From NCBI GenBank assembly GCA_964472525.1, contig CAYYLL010000004.1, positions 1 to 64,000 on the forward strand: a DNA stretch of 64,000 nt, written 5' to 3'. Below are positions 61,647 to 64,000 of the stretch, one piece after another. A program made the translations under genes and the position numbers. Positions within the stretch are counted from its first letter, which is position 1, and each line of letters starts with the position of its first letter. Under the pieces are notes generated by a model that was not told the DNA's origin, searched no databases, and was given only the letters and a program-made list of their open reading frames with translations. Source of the DNA: SZUA-37 sp964472525 (GTDB lineage: Bacteria; Pseudomonadota; Gammaproteobacteria; UBA6429; Thiohalophilaceae).

Positions 61647-62390
61647 ATGAACAAAACCATCATTCAAAAAAACCAGCTCTCTTATTTTACAATTTTTGTT
61701 ATTTTATTCCTGACTTTTCCCGTACAGGCTGACACCTCGCTAGCAAAACAAATAGAACACTATATGCAACAGCAGGGAACAAATAAGAACACCCCTAAAA
61801 TAACAGCTAAAGACAAAGCTATTATGCAGCAAGCAGCCAAAGATCTGGCTAAAGCAATGCCTAATCCGGGGTTAAAGGTAGGCGATCATGCACCGGATTT
61901 TAGTTTACCCAATGCTTATGGGAAACAACTTAAACTTTCGACCTTACTAAAGAAAGGGCCCGTTATTATTAATTTTTATCGTGGTGCATGGTGCCCATTT
62001 TGTAATCTTGAATTACATGCTCTCAAAGCACACTTACCCCGTTTTAAAAAATACGGTGCAACACTTATATCCATTACCCCTCAAAAACCAGATAAATCAT
62101 TACAGCAAATAAAAAAAGACAAGTTCGCTTTTGATATTTTAAGTGATTTAGACAGCCATGTGATTAAACAATATAAACTGTTTTTTACCCTACCACCCAA
62201 ACTCGTGACACTTTATAAAAAAATGGGGCTAAACCTTGAAGACTTTAATGGCAAAGGTCGCAATGAGTTACCCGTGCCAGGAACTTTTGTTATCGATAAA
62301 ATGGGGATTATTCGTGCCGCTTTTGCAGATACCGATTACAAAAAAAGAATGGAACCTGACGCAATCATTGACGCATTAAAAAAACTTTAA
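61647..62390 (+). CDS. Exported peroxiredoxin-like (AhpC/TSA) protein
   Basis: A 247-residue thioredoxin-fold protein with a signal peptide (about 1-28, cleaved at VQA/DTS) and a helical linker before the AhpC/TSA domain (about 75-247). Redox motif FYRGAWCPFCNLEL holds a Cys-x-x-Cys where typical peroxiredoxins have one peroxidatic Cys. So it may be a disulfide exchanger or thiol peroxidase in the periplasm. No partner nearby. Confidence 0.9.
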   Translation: MNKTIIQKNQLSYFTIFVILFLTFPVQADTSLAKQIEHYMQQQGTNKNTPKITAKDKAIMQQAAKDLAKAMPNPGLKVGDHAPDFSLPNAYGKQLKLSTLLKKGPVIINFYRGAWCPFCNLELHALKAHLPRFKKYGATLISITPQKPDKSLQQIKKDKFAFDILSDLDSHVIKQYKLFFTLPPKLVTLYKKMGLNLEDFNGKGRNELPVPGTFVIDKMGIIRAAFADTDYKKRMEPDAIIDALKKL

Positions 62391-62531
62391 ACAAATATAA
62401 ATTAACCTTAGCTGTGCATGAAAAATTAGATTGCTTCGCTAGTACTCGTACCGACAAAATAAGGTTAAATTAATTAATCAACAATATATATTTGAATAAA
62501 GGCAGGCTTTTCAAATAAAATTTAATCCTGT

Positions 62532-62726
62532 TTAACTTAAACTAGTCATATCTTGTCCACAACACATGGGAGATTTTACTTTACCATGCCCATCTGGACA
62601 TTCTGAAACATGCACGTCATGTCCATCGTCAGCCGTTACCGAACCATGTACCAATTCCTTACCACATTGACCACACGTCATAGTTCCAATACTCATTCCA
62701 CATTTTTCACATTTATAAGCCGCCAT
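62532..62726 (-). CDS. Small cysteine-rich zinc-ribbon protein
   Basis: A 64-residue protein with eight or so cysteines arranged as two CxxC pairs (YKCEKCGMS, CGQCGKEL), then HVSECPDGHG and PMCCGQDM. It likely binds one or two zinc ions. No family name is recalled. It stands alone, between two oppositely directed genes. Confidence 0.8.
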   Translation of the reverse strand: MAAYKCEKCGMSIGTMTCGQCGKELVHGSVTADDGHDVHVSECPDGHGKVKSPMCCGQDMTSLS

Positions 62727-62956
62727 TTTATTCTCCTGAATTTATCTATTGCCTGTTTGTTTTTCTGAGTATAGGTGATCATTCATGACAGTAGAACAAC
62801 GATATTGAAAATAAAGTCCTCTCATTTTGTAAGATGAAACAACTTCGCAAATTACCATACTAATAGCTGCTTTTTTATCCAAAGCCACCTATACTTTGCA
62901 ACATTACCCGCAAATGAAAAGGACTTTTTGTACCCACATTCCTATTGGATTTTATT

Positions 62957-63820
62957 TTGAAATTAGTTACTTTAAGCATCAACTTACTTGCCTCTACACT
63001 ACTCTTCTTTTTCACCCAAGCAACCGTTGTTGCCAACGAACCAAGCGAAAATTTAAACCGTGTTTTTATTGTTGATTGCAAAGCAACCGGGCAATATGGG
63101 CTTTATTCCTATTTGTTATTTTCACGACAACCCGTGTTTGACGCACACACCCGTGCACTCAAACAAATGGAGCGCTTACTGCGTGATGTTAACCAGTTAA
63201 AACAGCATTACACCCATACACCCACTGACAACCAGCAGACCGTCTATATACCGGTTTCTTTTGAACCACAAACTTGGATAACCCAACCAACAGAAAATGA
63301 CTACGATGCCGCTGCACGTTGGGTAATGCACAATTTTGATTTCCAATGCAGCAAAAAACTATTAAACCATTTCCCCAAAATAAAAGGTGATGGCCCTTAT
63401 ATCTTGTCCAGTGCCCAAAAAATTCAGCAGACATCACCGTGGCGAATGCCTGTACTGGTACAAGATCTTTCAACCGCAAAGCTCGGTGAATCTCTATTCT
63501 GGTTTGATACTTTCTTTAAAAAAAGTGCACAACCGCAACCATGGGAAACGATGGATCTGCTGCGTTTACAGGAAAATATGTTGTCGTTATTGTTAGGGCA
63601 GTACCACAAGGAAAAACAAAAGACCCTACCAACACCCACATTATTACCAACAGCAAACCCCTTACACAACAAACAGCCAAAACAAATACAAACAGAGCCA
63701 AAAATGGCTTACTCCATTCATAAAAGCCCATGGATTAAGAGTAATCCCTATCTCAACAAAATAACCATTCAATTTAAAAGGGAAAAAGTAAAAGAATCCA
63801 CACGTCAAACTAAAAGGTAA
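62957..63820 (+). CDS. Exported protein of unknown function
   Basis: A 287-residue protein from the TTG at 62957 (no ATG is available; TTG at 62945 adds four residues). A signal peptide of about 22 residues (LLASTLLFFFTQATVVA) is followed by a helical and beta domain with YGLYSYLLFSRQPVFD and AARWVMHNFDFQCS, two cysteines, and a Pro/Thr/Gln-rich tail that ends basic. I do not recognise a family; base use is like the neighbours. The start codon is uncertain. Confidence 0.65.
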   Translation: MKLVTLSINLLASTLLFFFTQATVVANEPSENLNRVFIVDCKATGQYGLYSYLLFSRQPVFDAHTRALKQMERLLRDVNQLKQHYTHTPTDNQQTVYIPVSFEPQTWITQPTENDYDAAARWVMHNFDFQCSKKLLNHFPKIKGDGPYILSSAQKIQQTSPWRMPVLVQDLSTAKLGESLFWFDTFFKKSAQPQPWETMDLLRLQENMLSLLLGQYHKEKQKTLPTPTLLPTANPLHNKQPKQIQTEPKMAYSIHKSPWIKSNPYLNKITIQFKREKVKESTRQTKR

Positions 63821-64000
63821 TTTTAAAATTGCCCGAAATGGCTGTTTCGTCCAGACCAATATTACAAAGTAAAAATTGCTTTTAACAAATTTAAAATGAA
63901 ATACAAGTGCTTTATTGGCTTTTTTTGAATGTTATTCACAGCTAATATTCGCTTGTTTTTTAACCGTATTTTTTATATAAGAAAAGCAACATATAAACAA

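Noticed and set aside
1..64000. CRISPR arrays, insertion sequences, prophage or integrase genes
   Set aside because: No regularly spaced repeats, transposase or integrase motifs were seen on either strand.

Overview
The window looks like chromosomal DNA of an AT-rich, Gram-negative gammaproteobacterium, probably aquatic or marine. Signs of this are the cobalamin-dependent methionine synthase, TypA, TtcA, GreB and SucCD, lipoproteins and an outer-membrane porin, a TRAP transporter, and above all a complete proteobacterial dedicated sortase system. No prophage, insertion sequence or CRISPR array is visible. Housekeeping genes are mixed with regulatory and envelope modules, and one short stretch is decaying (50.9-52.2 kb).

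Layout. 1-64: 3' part of tRNA-Val(GAC). 0.08-5.7 kb: a tight seven-gene minus-strand operon. It joins a partner-switching module (HDOD/PP2C phosphatase, RsbW-like kinase, STAS protein) to an Mla-type lipid ABC transporter (MlaE, MlaF, MCE protein, ABC-auxiliary lipoprotein), with a patatin phospholipase gene divergent from it. 7.1-11.2 kb: a TRAP transporter operon with a TatT lipoprotein and a GFA-family enzyme. 11.3-14.8 kb: a CheZ-like helical protein, typA and two small enzymes. 14.9-18.1 kb: a spondin-domain lipoprotein and an OmpR-type two-component system that share an 11-bp-spaced direct repeat upstream. 18.2-20.7 kb: an unrecognised helical protein, an MBL-fold protein with an altered metal motif, and a CBS protein. 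20.8-27.0 kb: the sortase system (90-aa protein, class GN sortase, VIT/VWA target with an LPQTA signal, divergent PdsR/PdsS). 27-31 kb: carbonic anhydrase, OmpA-like lipoprotein and several small unknowns including a DUF1353 cluster. 31-36.8 kb: greB, an unlisted 42-aa membrane protein, sucCD, tag, DUF2288, TPR, SprT-like and MscS-like genes. 37-39.5 kb: a CHASE2-Ser/Thr kinase. 39.7-42.3 kb: porin, FMN-binding protein and PepSY protein. 42.3-48.1 kb: PhnA, a MarR regulon pair, DUF6164 and metH. 48.2-52.9 kb: TetR/Old Yellow Enzyme pair, Asp/Glu racemase, a damaged EamA transporter, a wrecked thioesterase and a membrane protein. 53-57.5 kb: ABC-2 exporter, SMR transporter, NfeD/SPFH pair, K+ channel. 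57.6-64 kb: ttcA, lipoprotein, fructosamine kinase family, dienelactone hydrolase, peroxiredoxin-like, zinc-ribbon and unknown secreted protein.

How the genes fit together. The most striking module is the first operon. E. coli MlaB is itself a STAS protein bound to the MlaF ATPase, so this arrangement suggests lipid transport switched by serine phosphorylation of a STAS subunit, with the HDOD-phosphatase as sensor. The second is the porin/FMN-binding/PepSY cassette. Its porin gene carries a three-copy AAAAT repeat that puts the signal peptide out of frame; two copies would restore the frame exactly, which points to phase variation. All functional statements are read from the sequence and from recalled family knowledge; no database search was run.
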